This document shows positions 43,955 to 53,993 of a stretch of DNA of 64,000 nt, one piece after another (the first letter of the stretch is position 1; the number at the start of each line of letters is the position of its first letter). This DNA is from Fistulifera solaris (taxonomy: Eukaryota > Bacillariophyta > Bacillariophyceae > Naviculales > Stauroneidaceae). The notes below the pieces were generated by a model. It was not told where the DNA came from and searched no databases. It saw only the letters and a list, made by a program, of their open reading frames with translations. The translations under genes and the position numbers were made by a program. The stretch is from positions 1,736,001 through 1,800,000 of the forward strand of contig AP026125.1 in the NCBI GenBank assembly GCA_030295235.1, given 5' to 3'.

Positions 43955-44959
43955 ATGCGATTTCTGTTGTTATGTAGCTTGATTGCCTCTATTTTGACGG
44001 GTTGTGTCGGTCAGCTCGTCGAAGAAGAAAGGGTTCTGGAGTATCACAAACGAAACTACACATGGCCGCTGCAAAAATACGTTCCCGACACTCCCGGCTG
44101 GCGACAACTAATGGAAGAGCGTTTTGAGCAAATCGCTCGCCTCAAAACAAGCGGTGCCCGTTACGAAGCATACTATCAAACCGTCCGATCCTCTCTGTTG
44201 GCCCCCAATTTTACCGAACACGGCTTTGGTCTAGCACGCTGCCCCGAGGGCCTTCTCCAAGCTCTTCGTCAAGGGATTTACGATGGACTTCCCAATGTTC
44301 GTTTGGAGGAAAAACAGGACGTCATTACTGGCCCCGTTCCGTGGATGATTGACCGTCCGGATTTGACCGCACGAGTGCTCCGTGAATTGCACCCGTACGC
44401 CGAAGAGTGGGTCGGTATGGAGTTGACAGCGCATCAAGCTTATGGTTTCCGTCTTTATCGCAATGAGAGTAACTTGTATATGCACGTGGATCGAATGCAA
44501 ACGCACATTGTGAGCTTCATTTTGCACATTGCCTCGTCGGATGACGCGGAACCTTGGCCGATTTTCATTGAAGATTTCAACGGACGTACCCATGAGGTCA
44601 TCTTGACACCCGGAGATATTCTGTTTTACGAGAGTTCCAAGTGCTTTCATGGACGTCCGCGCAAGTTCCACGGCACTTGGTACACGAGTGTTTTCGTCCA
44701 TTACTATCCCAAGCACGGTTGGACCGAAATAGACCATCGAATGGAGGGGCATTACGCTGTGCCTCCTATCTGGACCCAAGACAATTACACGCCTTCAGAT
44801 CTCCCTGTACTTGAGATGATGGGAACAAGTATGAGAGAGCCGTACTGTCCCGATGAATGGTGCCGAGTGAAGGATACAGTCAAGTGGTCGGGACCGGGTG
44901 TGGATGGATATTGGATCGATCCGACTCAAAAATGCATGTCTTCAATCCTCGTCGTGTGA
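43955..44959 (+). CDS. 2-oxoglutarate/Fe(II) dioxygenase-like secreted protein
   Basis: 334 residues, intact, with a signal peptide (MRFLLLCSLIASILTGCVG). The double-stranded beta-helix signs are MHVDRMQTHIVSFILHI (H-x-D metal ligands) and ILTPGDILFYESSKCFHGRPRKFHGTWYTSVFVHY, with the distal His of CFHGRP and a following Arg that may hold 2-oxoglutarate. This pattern resembles prolyl-4-hydroxylase-like diatom proteins of the secretory pathway. The exact substrate is unknown. Two C-terminal cysteine pairs (CPDEWC) suggest an ER/extracellular setting. Confidence 0.75.
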   Translation: MRFLLLCSLIASILTGCVGQLVEEERVLEYHKRNYTWPLQKYVPDTPGWRQLMEERFEQIARLKTSGARYEAYYQTVRSSLLAPNFTEHGFGLARCPEGLLQALRQGIYDGLPNVRLEEKQDVITGPVPWMIDRPDLTARVLRELHPYAEEWVGMELTAHQAYGFRLYRNESNLYMHVDRMQTHIVSFILHIASSDDAEPWPIFIEDFNGRTHEVILTPGDILFYESSKCFHGRPRKFHGTWYTSVFVHYYPKHGWTEIDHRMEGHYAVPPIWTQDNYTPSDLPVLEMMGTSMREPYCPDEWCRVKDTVKWSGPGVDGYWIDPTQKCMSSILVV

Positions 44960-45920
44960 GCGATGAATTGTAACAAAAGTCGGGGAAGAAAGGAGAAACA
45001 GTAAATAGAAACAATATCCGACAGTTAAATAATCAGCTGTTTATACGAACATCTGAATGATTGTCAATGTCATTTGCCATCCTTTTCATGATCGACGTGA
45101 CATGTCATTTTCATCTTTTGTTCATTAATTGTTGATTAGCTTCACCACCTTTGGTTGAAATCTGCCATTCCTCTTTGTCCTTCCGTGATGGTTGACTTGT
45201 TTCTTCCCAACGACTCCATAAAAAGTTCAAGTCAAATTCCCCTTTACGAAAACCCTCTTTTGCACTCTCTTTCGACGCTCCTTATCATGAAGTGGACAAG
45301 CAAACTTTCGTTCACCGTCCACGATGGGCATGTATCCTTTCTTGCACGGGGTGAATGGGAGCGTTTCACCATTCCCAAATCGAATGGCCGCATCGCGAAT
45401 TGCTCGACCTGTAGGTGTATATCAAACAACGCAATGATATGAGAAGGACCTAGAAAAGCATACCTATGAATAGAAGTATCGCGGCTGTCACTTGCCTTGT
45501 GGTGTCATATTGGCCGCACTGGATTGTGTGTAATGCGCTCCCCGTAAAGGTCGCCTGGCGCAGTAAAAGACAGAGGTTAAGTGTTTGTGAAAGATGGCTT
45601 CATGCTGCTTCGCCACTCATGTCGATCGTACCTCGATCTGTCGGATATCCGCAAACATGTCCCCAAGGAACGCTCTCGGTGACACTCGCCTGAATCAAGT
45701 ATCATTCACTGGGTAAGATACCACAGTCGTTGCGAAACGCACTTATGTCGCCGGGCTTGGGTCGATGACAATCTTGCTTGCTTTGCAACTGAAGCACGTC
45801 CGACAAGAGCTTTCGCTTGTGTGTAAGACGTTGCGATGTTCGTCGTGGTTCCATTTTCGATTGAAATGAGAGGAGGGACATCAAAAATTCGTTTCGATTG
45901 GATCGAAGACACGCCTACAT
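44960..45920. other. Intergenic, nothing recognised
   Basis: Short frames at 45,155-45,442 and 45,466-45,693 have no motif and are not called. The stretch ends at the tandem duplication. Confidence 0.4.
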
Positions 45921-46345
45921 TAAAAAAATGCGAGAAGCGACCAGCATGCATCTAGAACGAGTGAATACGACCTCTGCATTGCCAATGCGTTTCTACATTT
46001 TAATGAAAATTAATTGAGCCCTACGAAGCTAAAAAAAAGGACGAAATTCGTGCAAATGGGCTTTCGTGTAGACTTTAGAATAATGTTCATGACTGAAATG
46101 ATGCTGTCGTGGTTCCCGTAAACCAACACTTTGGCCTACAGTAAAAAAATGCGAGAAGCGACCAGCATGCATCTAGAACGAGTGAATACGAACTCTGCAT
46201 TGCCAATGCGTTTCTACATTTTAATGAAAATTAATTGAGCCCTACGAAGCTAAAAAAGGACGAAATTCGTGCAAATGGGCTTTCGTGTAGACTTTAGAAT
46301 AATGTTCATGACTGAAATGATGCTGTCGTGGTTCCCGTAAACCAA
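45921..46345 (+). repeat. Tandem duplication of a 205-base segment
   Basis: 45,921-46,125 and 46,142-46,345 are almost identical (TAAAAAAATGCGAGAAGCG... to GTTCCCGTAAACCAA), differing in an A-run and a very few bases. A 16-base spacer separates them; period 221. The second copy abuts the inverted satellite. Each copy is bordered by short A-runs. Confidence 0.9.
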
Positions 46346-47355
46346 TTATTCCAGAATTTCTGGAATTTGCACTTTCTTTCGTTTTCCCAAAACAAACTTT
46401 CCAAGTTTTCGGGACCGCGCTCTTTCGTTCGCTATGTTCCAAAGCACAATTTCCCGAACTTGCTGGAACGCTCACAGCGCTTCGGTCGGATCGAAGACAC
46501 TGGTCCAGAATTTCTGGAACACCACAAAATTTTGTATGATCAGATATATAGCATTTTCAGAATTTCTGGAATTTGCTTTTTCTTTCGTTGTGATCCCAAA
46601 ACACAAATCACACTTTCCAAGTTTTCGGGACCGCGCTCTTTCGTTCGCTATGTTCCAAAGCACAATTTCCCGAACTTGCTGGAACGCTCACAGCGCTTCG
46701 GTCGGATCGAAGACACTGGTCCAGAATTTCTGGAACACCACAAAATTTTTGTATGATCAGATATATAGCATTTTCAGAATTTCTGGAATTTGCACTTTCT
46801 TTCGTTGTGACCCCAAAACACAAATCACACTTTCCAAGTTTTCGGGACCGCGCTCTTTCGTTCGCTATGTTCCAAAGCACAATTTCCCAAATTTTCTGGA
46901 ACGCTCACAGCGCTTCGGTCGGATCGAAGACACTGGTCCAGAATTTCTGGAACACCACAAAATTTTGCATGATCAGATATATAGCAATTCCAGAATTTCT
47001 GGAATTTGCACTTTCTTTCGTTGTGATCCCAAAACACACTTTTCAACTTTTCGGGATCGCCCACTTTCGTTCGCTATGAGATCCAAAGTCCAAAGCACAA
47101 TTTCCCAAATTTTCTGGAACGCTCACAGCGCTTCGGTCGGATCGAAGACACTGGTCCAGAATCTCTGGACCACAACAGAATTTCTGTAAGAGCATAAATA
47201 AATATTCCAGAATTTCTGGAATTTGCTTTCTCTTTCGTTTGATCATTGTTATCATCAAAACACCGTCTCCAGAATTTTTGGAACGTGCACAGCGTTTCGG
47301 CAAAATCAAAAACATTGGTCCAGAGGTTTCTACACCACCATAGAATTTCTGTATG
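46346..47355 (-). repeat. Inverted, diverged copy of the palindromic satellite
   Basis: About five units with CCAGAATTTCTGG-type dyads at 46,352, 46,558, 46,775, 46,991 and 47,208 (spacing 206-217). Read on the minus strand they align along the whole unit of the 2,829-5,371 array: AATTTGCACTTTCTTTCGTTGTGATC and TCGGTCGGATCGAAGACACTGG correspond to its complement. Units differ from each other and from array 1 by many substitutions, so this array is older or less homogenised. Frames over it are not genes. Confidence 0.9.
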
Positions 47356-47362
47356 ATTTTAT

Positions 47363-47371
47363 TACTCCGTA
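47363..47371 (-). repeat. TACTCCGTA nonamer after inverted satellite
   Basis: Complement of TACGGAGTA at the end of the array, mirroring its place before array 1. Another copy lies at 47,568-47,576. Confidence 0.65.
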
Positions 47372-47423
47372 TAACGTGAATAGTTTTGGGGGTGTACTAA
47401 AACTCTCGCGCACAAATTTCTGA

Positions 47424-47518
47424 CCCTCCCATAAAATCTGGGAGTGTTGTGTTTTCAAGGCTCCAGAAAATCTGGGTGAGTGGTGTTTTACTCGCCCAGA
47501 AAATGTGGGAGTGTGGAG
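47424..47518 (+). repeat. Remnant of the CCAGAAAATGTGGG minisatellite
   Basis: Three degenerate units (CCATAAAATCTGGGAGTG, CCAGAAAATCTGGGTGAG, CCAGAAAATGTGGGAGTG). The same unit is amplified at 52,580-52,905. Confidence 0.75.
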
Positions 47519-47699
47519 TTTTTTCTTTTCCTGCCTTTATTGCGAATAAAACGAGGTTACTTTTTTATACTCCGTATATAAAAAAAATTTTGTTCGCTTT
47601 TTTTGCATTTTCCAAAATTGTGACGGCATCAAACAACAGTAATTCAATGATACGAAGCAATAATATTTGAGTCTAGTCGCCAATCAGCAGCACTTCAGT

Positions 47700-49741
47700 A
47701 TGTGGAACTTGGCAATTCGAGAAGATCCTGCGCGTATGCTGCGAAAGGATGCGGGTCTTCACTCGACGAGAATTGTGTCGGCATCGTGTGACCTTTCCGA
47801 CTTGTTTTCGTCGGTGCACGGGAGCCAGCTAGTTTGGGCAGCTTTTTTGGAAGGCGGCAAAACAGCGAGAACGGCATTAGCCGATTTTGTAGCAAGAAGA
47901 CTGGGGGAACGAACGACAGCTGCGAGTGAGTGTGGAATGTATATAATACGGTGGGCGCTTTGGAGTGCCACGATGTCGACCATGAAGAAAGCTGGAGAGC
48001 GGGGACGGCAAGCGAACGCATCATCGGTTGTACCTTTCATTTTAGAGAGAACTGATATTCGGTGTACATCCAAGAATGAATTGCATATTGGGCTTCGTTT
48101 GTTTTTGCACGCGAAAGACGAAGCCATGGAGATCGATAAGAATGGCGAGGACTTGGAGTTGCATTTACGAAATGCTACTGGCAATTACCTTTCCCAATTA
48201 TTCGCAACACAAGAATTTACGAAGGAAATGATGAATCACGTTGCTACGGCTGTCTTACAAGACCGTCTTCGTGAACAGTTGAAAGTAAAAAGGCTGTCGC
48301 TTTTGTTGCAAACGGAGCCATTTTGCCTCGCAAGAGTGGAGCTAGTCATGCCCCCATGGCCAGTCCTCCCGCTGTCCCTTTTGATGCCCCTCCAGATAGT
48401 AAAATGAATGGCACTTTGGAGGTTTCCTTGGTACGATTGCGACCTTTTCTGTGCGCCGAAATACCGGAATCTTCTTTGACGTCTGATGATGATGCTAGTA
48501 CTATCCGCTTGAGTGGTTTACTCGTCCCGGAAGGTATTTCGTTAATCGTTGGTGGAGGGTATCATGGCAAATCAACATTGTTACGAACCATTGCCTGTGG
48601 AGTGTACAACAAAATACCGGGGGATGGAAGAGAGTTCTCGGTCACTGTCACGGACGCTGTGACCGTACGTGCGGAAGATGGGCGCTATGTGAACAACTGC
48701 AACATTAGTGCGTTCATTTCCAATCTTCCGACATTGCCCGGTGCGTCCGAAGCGGTTGACACAACGCGGTTCTCGACCAATGAAGCGTCTGGATCGACCA
48801 GTCAAGCCGCCAATGTGGTAGAAGCGATCGAAATGGGATGTTCGGCCTTATTGGTGGACGAAGATGTTTCAGCAGCCAACTTTATGGCGCGAGACGGTCG
48901 GATGCGCTCGCTGGTCATGGATGAAAGTATCACGCCGTTACTGTATCGTGTGAATGGTTTGTATGCGAGTCACGGTATTTCTTCGATTGTTGTAGTCGGT
49001 GGTGTTGGTGATTGGTTAGATGTTCCGGATGCGGTTATCTTGATGGACAAGTACACATGCCGAGATGCCACAGAAAAAGCACGATCTGTGAGTCGGCAGT
49101 TTTCACATGGTCACGTTCAATATGGAGGTCGTGGTGTTGTTCATCGACTAAGTTGGGAAAAGACAGGCACGCCCATTCCACGACGACCGACATTTCATTT
49201 CTTAAAAACGATCGGTCATGATCAGACAGGAGTGGCACTGATTGAAGGTGGTCATGCGTTTTCCTTATACCACTCTCATGAATCCAGTTTGGAGCATCAC
49301 TACCACGACGACAATGATGAAGATCGCTTGGTAGATATGTCCAAATGTGAACAACTCATGGGAAAGAAATCGCAACTGTATGGCTGCGGACTTTGCTTAG
49401 TGTGGTTACTGGAAGAATCTAGCAGACATCCGGAGATAGGATTGAAGGCACTTTTGGAAAAGATGGACACATGCATAGACGAGACGGATTTTGCTAGTGT
49501 AGTGCTCGGTGATGACACACGCAGTGCATCGCTTCGTCGTGATACACTGCTGGCGTCCATCGGTCACGCCTTTCGTCCCCGGAGATTCGAAGTAGGTCAA
49601 GCTCTTACACGATTAAGAGGCATTGAACTTGAAAACACACCTGTTGACGATGAGGATGAAGAAGAGAAGGCACGCTTGGTCGAAGAAGAACGCAAGAAAA
49701 AAGAGTTGTTGGACCTTTGGAATGCACGTCGTAAAAAGTGA
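47700..49741 (+). CDS. Predicted ATPase of the ABC class (PF09818-like)
   Basis: The signature parts are unmistakable: SLIVGGGYHGKSTLLRTIACGVY (P-loop, GxxxHGKST), IPGDGREFSV, RAEDGRYV, FSTNEASGSTSQAANVVEAIE, LLVDEDVSAANFMARDGRM (Walker B/DEDTSATNF type) and SIVVVGGVGDWLDVPDAVILM. This is the stand-alone ABC-class ATPase family, mainly known from bacteria, with unknown role. ATG 47,700 is the first in-frame methionine; the N-terminus may be incomplete, as the usual family N-terminal segment is not obvious. The frame steps at an A-run (48,287-48,291), beyond which AFVANGAILPRKSGAS continues normally. About 680 residues with a Glu/Lys-rich tail. Confidence 0.82.
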
Positions 49742-49797
49742 AACATGTGCATGCGTTTTTTCGATTTATTTAAAACAACTTCAAATAAAGAATACTA

Positions 49798-50223
49798 TTA
49801 ATTCTTAAGAGTCCATTTGTTACCATCGGGCCATTTAATACCAGCCGGAGCGGCGTCATCCCATACTCCCTTCAACGCCGGAGGACCTCCTTTGGGCGAG
49901 AAATCGACAAAGATGGTCGATCCATCAACGTTCCCTGTAAGCTTCCACGCCTTTCCACTTCCATCGGCGGGGCATCCCGGGTTTCCGTCGGTGCCGGACA
50001 ACGTAGCAGAGGCTCCCTGTACATTGATCACTCGTTGGCAATTGGGATGGTTAGGATCGGCGTACGACCCCGTAAAATCAACTGCGTTAACAATCAGTGG
50101 TGCCGCCGAGAGAGCCGCCGAGAATGAAGCCGCAGCCGCAGCTTTCTGAAGGGCTTGCGGTGTCATCCATGCCTGGCTGGTGTAAACCATCAGGGCCGCC
50201 AAAGTGGAAACGAAAATCTTCAT
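49798..50223 (-). CDS. Small thylakoid-lumen-type protein
   Basis: ATG 50,223 (MKIFVSTLAALMVYTSQAW) is preferred over the upstream in-frame ATG at 50,361. A signal peptide ends at QAW, a plastid site with W at +1, and a second hydrophobic segment (AAAAASFSAALSAAPLIVNAVD) ending in an A-x-A-like site looks like a lumen signal. The mature part has YADPNHPNCQRVINVQG, GTDGNPGCPADG and VDFSPKGGPPALKGVWD...IKWPDGNKWTLK; the two cysteines could pair. The same domain style recurs in diatom proteins of unknown function. 141 residues, intact. Convergent with the ABC ATPase. Confidence 0.72.
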   Translation of the reverse strand: MKIFVSTLAALMVYTSQAWMTPQALQKAAAAASFSAALSAAPLIVNAVDFTGSYADPNHPNCQRVINVQGASATLSGTDGNPGCPADGSGKAWKLTGNVDGSTIFVDFSPKGGPPALKGVWDDAAPAGIKWPDGNKWTLKN

Positions 50224-50965
50224 AGTTCGATTGGTATTCTTATGAATTTCTGGGGAAGATGCAATCAACGGCTCTCGTTCGGAACTCCGCAACTGCATAC
50301 GATGATGCTGTATTGTGCCACTTTGAAGACAAGTGATATGACGAAGGATGAAGATCGTCAAATCTGTAAAACCATCTTATTGTTAGGTTTTTCTTTTGCT
50401 GATGCGATGATCTCATGCTTGATCAGAATGACTGAGTCACACTCACACCCATGAGAGGAGTCGTATGGCATTTTTAGGTCACGCATGCCAAACTTTGAAT
50501 TTTGCCGTGCAATTGCCTTGCAAAATGTTGCGTTTTTTACTTAATAGTACGACATACAAAATTATGGTTTCTAGTTACAAGTTTCAAAACCATTTTAGAC
50601 TATGGTTGAATGTGTAGATTGAAACCCTTAATTGAAGATCGATTTCGAACTTATGACTAAGGTTATGCGCCAAAAAAGATTAGTAACCTTAATGAGGTCG
50701 ATCAATTCCATTGATCGTTTAAGGGTTTCTAACTACACAGATGTCGATAGTCCTGAAATGGTTTTAGTTTGTCTAATTACAACTCGTCGTTCTTCGTGTC
50801 TCTCTAGTAAATAAAATCCGTAACATTTCGCAAGGGGATCGTAAGGAAAAAATGAAGGAATACGACGACGTGAAAGGACGACTTTTACAATCATTTCATC
50901 AATTGTTCAATACGTCATACATACCAATCAACTAGCTAATATCTTTGAGATTGTAATTTTGGGAC
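50224..50965. other. Divergent region between lumen-protein and Yae1-like genes
   Basis: No gene is supported; the 60-codon frame at 50,632-50,814 is a chance frame. Promoters of both neighbours lie here. Confidence 0.35.
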
Positions 50966-51454
50966 ATGGCCACCTGGAATTCAGAAAGCGATGAGGATGA
51001 ATTTTTTGGCGCTTCGGTCGAGGACGACAGTCGTAGAACCTGCACCGACGGCTTCGAAATGCATTCCGGATTGATACAAGCGGAAACCAATGCTCTAAAG
51101 GAACGCCACAAAGTAATTGGATACCATGAAATGTACGATGTGGCGAAAGAAAGTGCGCTACAGTCCGGTTTTGAGGCCGGCTATCGCGATCATTTTGATG
51201 TCTCGAGGAGAATTGGAGTCTTGATTGGCCGAACGGTCATGGACGCCAAGCGGAAGGAAAGCCAAGATCAGTGCGATCACTCTAATGAAGTGTCTAAAAA
51301 TATCCAAGCGCTTTTGCTGGTGAAAAATCATTTGATGACTATGGGTCCAGTACAAGACGACACAAATGCGAATCACGCAACAATCAAAGGAAGAAACAGT
51401 TTAGAGGAACTCGAAATGCAACTTTCTATTATATCAGAGTCAGATAGTGCTTAG
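50966..51454 (+). CDS. YAE1: Yae1-domain protein (Fe-S adaptor for Rli1/ABCE1)
   Basis: 162 residues, intact. After an acidic start (MATWNSESDEDEFFGAS), the Yae1/Lto1 deca-GX3 signature is ERHKVIGYHEMYDVAKESALQSGFEAGYRDHFDVSRRIGVLIG, with glycines at the usual four-residue spacing. Yae1 with Lto1 recruits the cytosolic iron-sulfur machinery to the ribosome-recycling ATPase ABCE1. The rest is polar. No intron. Confidence 0.8.
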   Translation: MATWNSESDEDEFFGASVEDDSRRTCTDGFEMHSGLIQAETNALKERHKVIGYHEMYDVAKESALQSGFEAGYRDHFDVSRRIGVLIGRTVMDAKRKESQDQCDHSNEVSKNIQALLLVKNHLMTMGPVQDDTNANHATIKGRNSLEELEMQLSIISESDSA

Positions 51455-51524
51455 CTCCAAGGCTACCAAGATGAAAGTTTCTAATTATTGTACAAAGTAT
51501 AGAAAAGACGACCCTTTGCCCTAC

Positions 51525-52413
51525 TCACTCTTCTTCTTCCATTTCGTCTTCTTCTTCCAATGCATCTGCCGTTGGAAGATATTGATCTTCATATTTGTGA
51601 GTTGCTTTCGAAGTTTCTCATTGGCAGATTTCTCTTGCTCGATCGTATGCTCTAGCAGTCGTTTCTCTGCGCGTACGGCGTCGAGCTTCTTTTGTAGCGT
51701 GTTGGTCAACTGTGCGTGAACCAACGAGCTGAGCAAAACAAAAATACAGAAATCACAAGCAATTCAAACACAAAACAAACACGTACCATTTCTTCTTCAC
51801 TCTCCAATTCCAAAATGATACGACCTTTCTCTTCCTGTATCTTATCCATCTTTCTCATTAAAGAGTTGACTCGACCTTCTTCCATCACTTCTGCTTCCAA
51901 TTGAGAATGACCTGCCACGGTTCGCATGGCCGCTAAATCTCCAGCAATGCGGCCCATGCGTTGTCGTTCTCGCTTTAAAACAAGACGAAGTTCTTCCAGA
52001 CTCATACCCGCTTCTTTGATTTCCAGTTCTTTGGCCCGCTGCCGTTCAGCAGAAGCGGCCGCTTCCATCGCTTTGCGCTGTTCGGCATGATCGGGGGTCA
52101 GAAACGGCATGCGCGGTAATACCGATAGTGGTATCATCGGATTGTGATGGTGATTCGTCGGATGATGGTGATAATGCGGCGACCCCGGAACCGAACGCGT
52201 CGTATAAGGGGACGTCGGAGGATAATGACCAACGGGAGCTTTTCCTAATGTCATAACTGGAGAACCCACGAGTCCGCGTCGAGTGTGCGGCGGGGAATGC
52301 GGTATTTGGAACGAATGCGATGCAGGAGACGCATGGTGATTGTTGGCGGACTTGTCATGTGGACGACTCTCTCGAGACGCAGGGGAGTTGCTCGTGTGGG
52401 GTGTCGAAGCCAT
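51525..52413 (-). CDS. Coiled-coil protein, unknown
   Basis: ATG 52,413. The N-terminal half is Pro/Ser/His-rich (PHTRRGLVGSPVM; HYHHHPTNHHHN) and probably disordered. A long coiled coil follows: EQRKAMEAAASAERQRAKELEIKEAG, ELRLVLKRERQRMGRI, NSLMRKMDKIQEEKGRIILELESEEEM. A 58-base intron (51,729..51,786; GTACGT...CTCAG) leads to LVHAQLTNTLQKKLDAVRAEKRLLEHTIEQ. The phase across the intron does not match, and another step near 51,580 is needed to reach the acidic end ADALEEEDEMEEEE. No family is recognised. Roughly 275 residues. Confidence 0.55.
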
Positions 52414-52556
52414 TCGTTTTATGTTTGCTTGTGATAATAAATGAAAATAAACAACGTAGTGTCGCCGACGATGTTCGCCAAGTGAGAATGCTCAACTCGA
52501 ACAAATGTGTCAAGTGTCAATGATGATGGCAAAACAAGCATCAAAAAGCAAAAAGA

Positions 52557-52565
52557 TACGGAGTA
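52557..52565 (+). repeat. TACGGAGTA nonamer before the minisatellite
   Basis: Perfect nonamer about 20 bases before the first minisatellite unit, as at array 1. Confidence 0.65.
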
Positions 52566-52579
52566 TTTTTTCACGTTCA

Positions 52580-52905
52580 CGTGTCACGTGTCCAGAAAAT
52601 GTGGGTGAGTGATTTTTCACGTCTCCAGAAAATGTGTAGGCTTGTGATTTTTCACGTGTCCAGAAAATGTGGGGTGTGGTTTTTCGCGTGTCCAGAAAAT
52701 GTGGGAGTGTGGTTTTTCACGTGTCCTGAAAATGTGTGAGGGTAATTTTTCGCGTGTCCAGAAAATGTGGGCCAGTGGTTTTTCGCGTCTCCAGAAAATT
52801 TGGGCGAGTGGTTTTTCGCGTATCCAGAAAATGTGGGCGAATGGCTTTTCACGTACCCAGAAAATGTTGGGGTGTGGTTTTTCTCGTGGCTAGAAAATGT
52901 GGGCA
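52580..52905 (+). repeat. 33-base minisatellite (CCAGAAAATGTGGG unit), about 10 copies
   Basis: CCAGAAAATG cores at 52,592, 52,625, 52,660, 52,692, 52,725, 52,758, 52,791, 52,823 and about 52,857, plus a degenerate last copy, give a 32-35 base period, mostly 33. TTTTTCACGTG joins units. The period is a multiple of three, so both strands show 11-residue protein-like repeats (GFSRVQKMWAS; HTPTFSGHAKN). It sits in the divergent promoter of the coiled-coil and proteasome-like genes. Confidence 0.93.
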
Positions 52906-52990
52906 ACCCGACAAAACAAGGACCCGACATAAAATAATAATATCAATCAATCTATTCCATACCTTTATCTGGCTTTTATTATTCACTTCA

Positions 52991-53930
52991 ATGCGTTCCT
53001 ACTTCCTGCTAACTCCCATTTATTTGATCGCATTTATTGTTGATCCATTTGCGGTGGCGTCGTCGCTAGCCAACAACAATGACATGCCAGGAAGAGCCGG
53101 CATCGATTCGTTTGTGACGGGGGCCCCGATGGTTCTTGGAGCTGTTTGTAAAGACGGCGTGGCCCTCATAGCTGCGCATACTTCTTCAGCGGAAGAGCCT
53201 CTTTTATATTCCATTCATCCGCAAGCTTCGGACGACTGGTTCCTCGACTTGCCCGAGAATTATGCCGGTCCCTTTCGCATTCGTTCGGTCGATCGATTTG
53301 GGACGGCATTTGTGGCGTGTGGATGGAGAGCGGACGGCGATTATTTGTTTGAGAAAATCAAAGAGGTCGCAGCCACTGAAATCCTAGAATATGGTCTTCC
53401 TTCGATGACACATTATCGCAAGTACTTGGCGTCACAGCTTTCTGTTTGTATGGCTCGATGCGCTCTCTCGGATCAGGTAAGCAAGAAGAATCATTTAAGA
53501 ACTACATGGTGTCTTTTGTCTCTCAATTTTCTCATCCTCATGTCTACACTCAGATTCGAACGTTGAGTTCGGCATGCTTGCTTGCATTTCCGGTCATGGA
53601 CTCCGCCGTTCCGTCTCTTTGGCTCGTGGATCTAACGGGGGCCTATCCCGTGCGCGCCATGTGTCTCGGGGAGGACTGGACACAACGAGTGGCGAACCCA
53701 TTGCGAAATCGGTACAACGTCGGTTGAGAAAAACGGATATTGACTTTGCTTCCATCACAGTAGAAGAAGGCGTGAACGAATTGTTGAAGCTACTTCGAGA
53801 ACAAGAGGGCAACGAAGGTTGTCGAGGTGCTTTGCTACAGAAAGATACCCGGCTGGAAATCGCGCTATTGAAAGAACAAAACGGCATTTTTACCAGAAGT
53901 AGAATCGCTTCCCTTCTACTAGACAGATAG
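52991..53930 (+). CDS. Divergent 20S proteasome-like (Ntn-hydrolase fold) protein with signal peptide
   Basis: ATG 52,991 opens a hydrophobic signal (MRSYFLLTPIYLIAFIVDPFAVAS). The mature part looks like a proteasome subunit: FVTGAPMVLGAVCKDGVALIAA, GPFRIRSVDRFGTAFVACGWRADG, YRKYLASQLSVCMARCALSDQ and, after the intron (53,477..53,553; GTAAGC...CTCAG), IRTLSSACLLAF, PSLWLVDLTGAYPVRAMCLG. ASITVEEGVNELLKLL resembles the usual C-terminal helix. The frame steps at a G-run (53,668-53,671). No N-terminal Thr nucleophile is seen, so it is alpha-like or non-catalytic. Ordinary proteasome subunits have no signal peptide; this one would enter the secretory or plastid-associated system. About 290 residues. 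Confidence 0.62.
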
Positions 53931-53993
53931 ATGAGGCGAATCAAACATTTTTTGCTATTGCTACAAATTACAATTCGCGCAGTCGGCCTGTAC

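Noticed and set aside
44231-44779. 182-codon minus frame over the oxygenase gene
   Set aside because: Complement of a clear 2OG oxygenase frame.
46328-47315. Frames of up to 251 codons over the inverted satellite
   Set aside because: Same reason: they are translations of satellite units.
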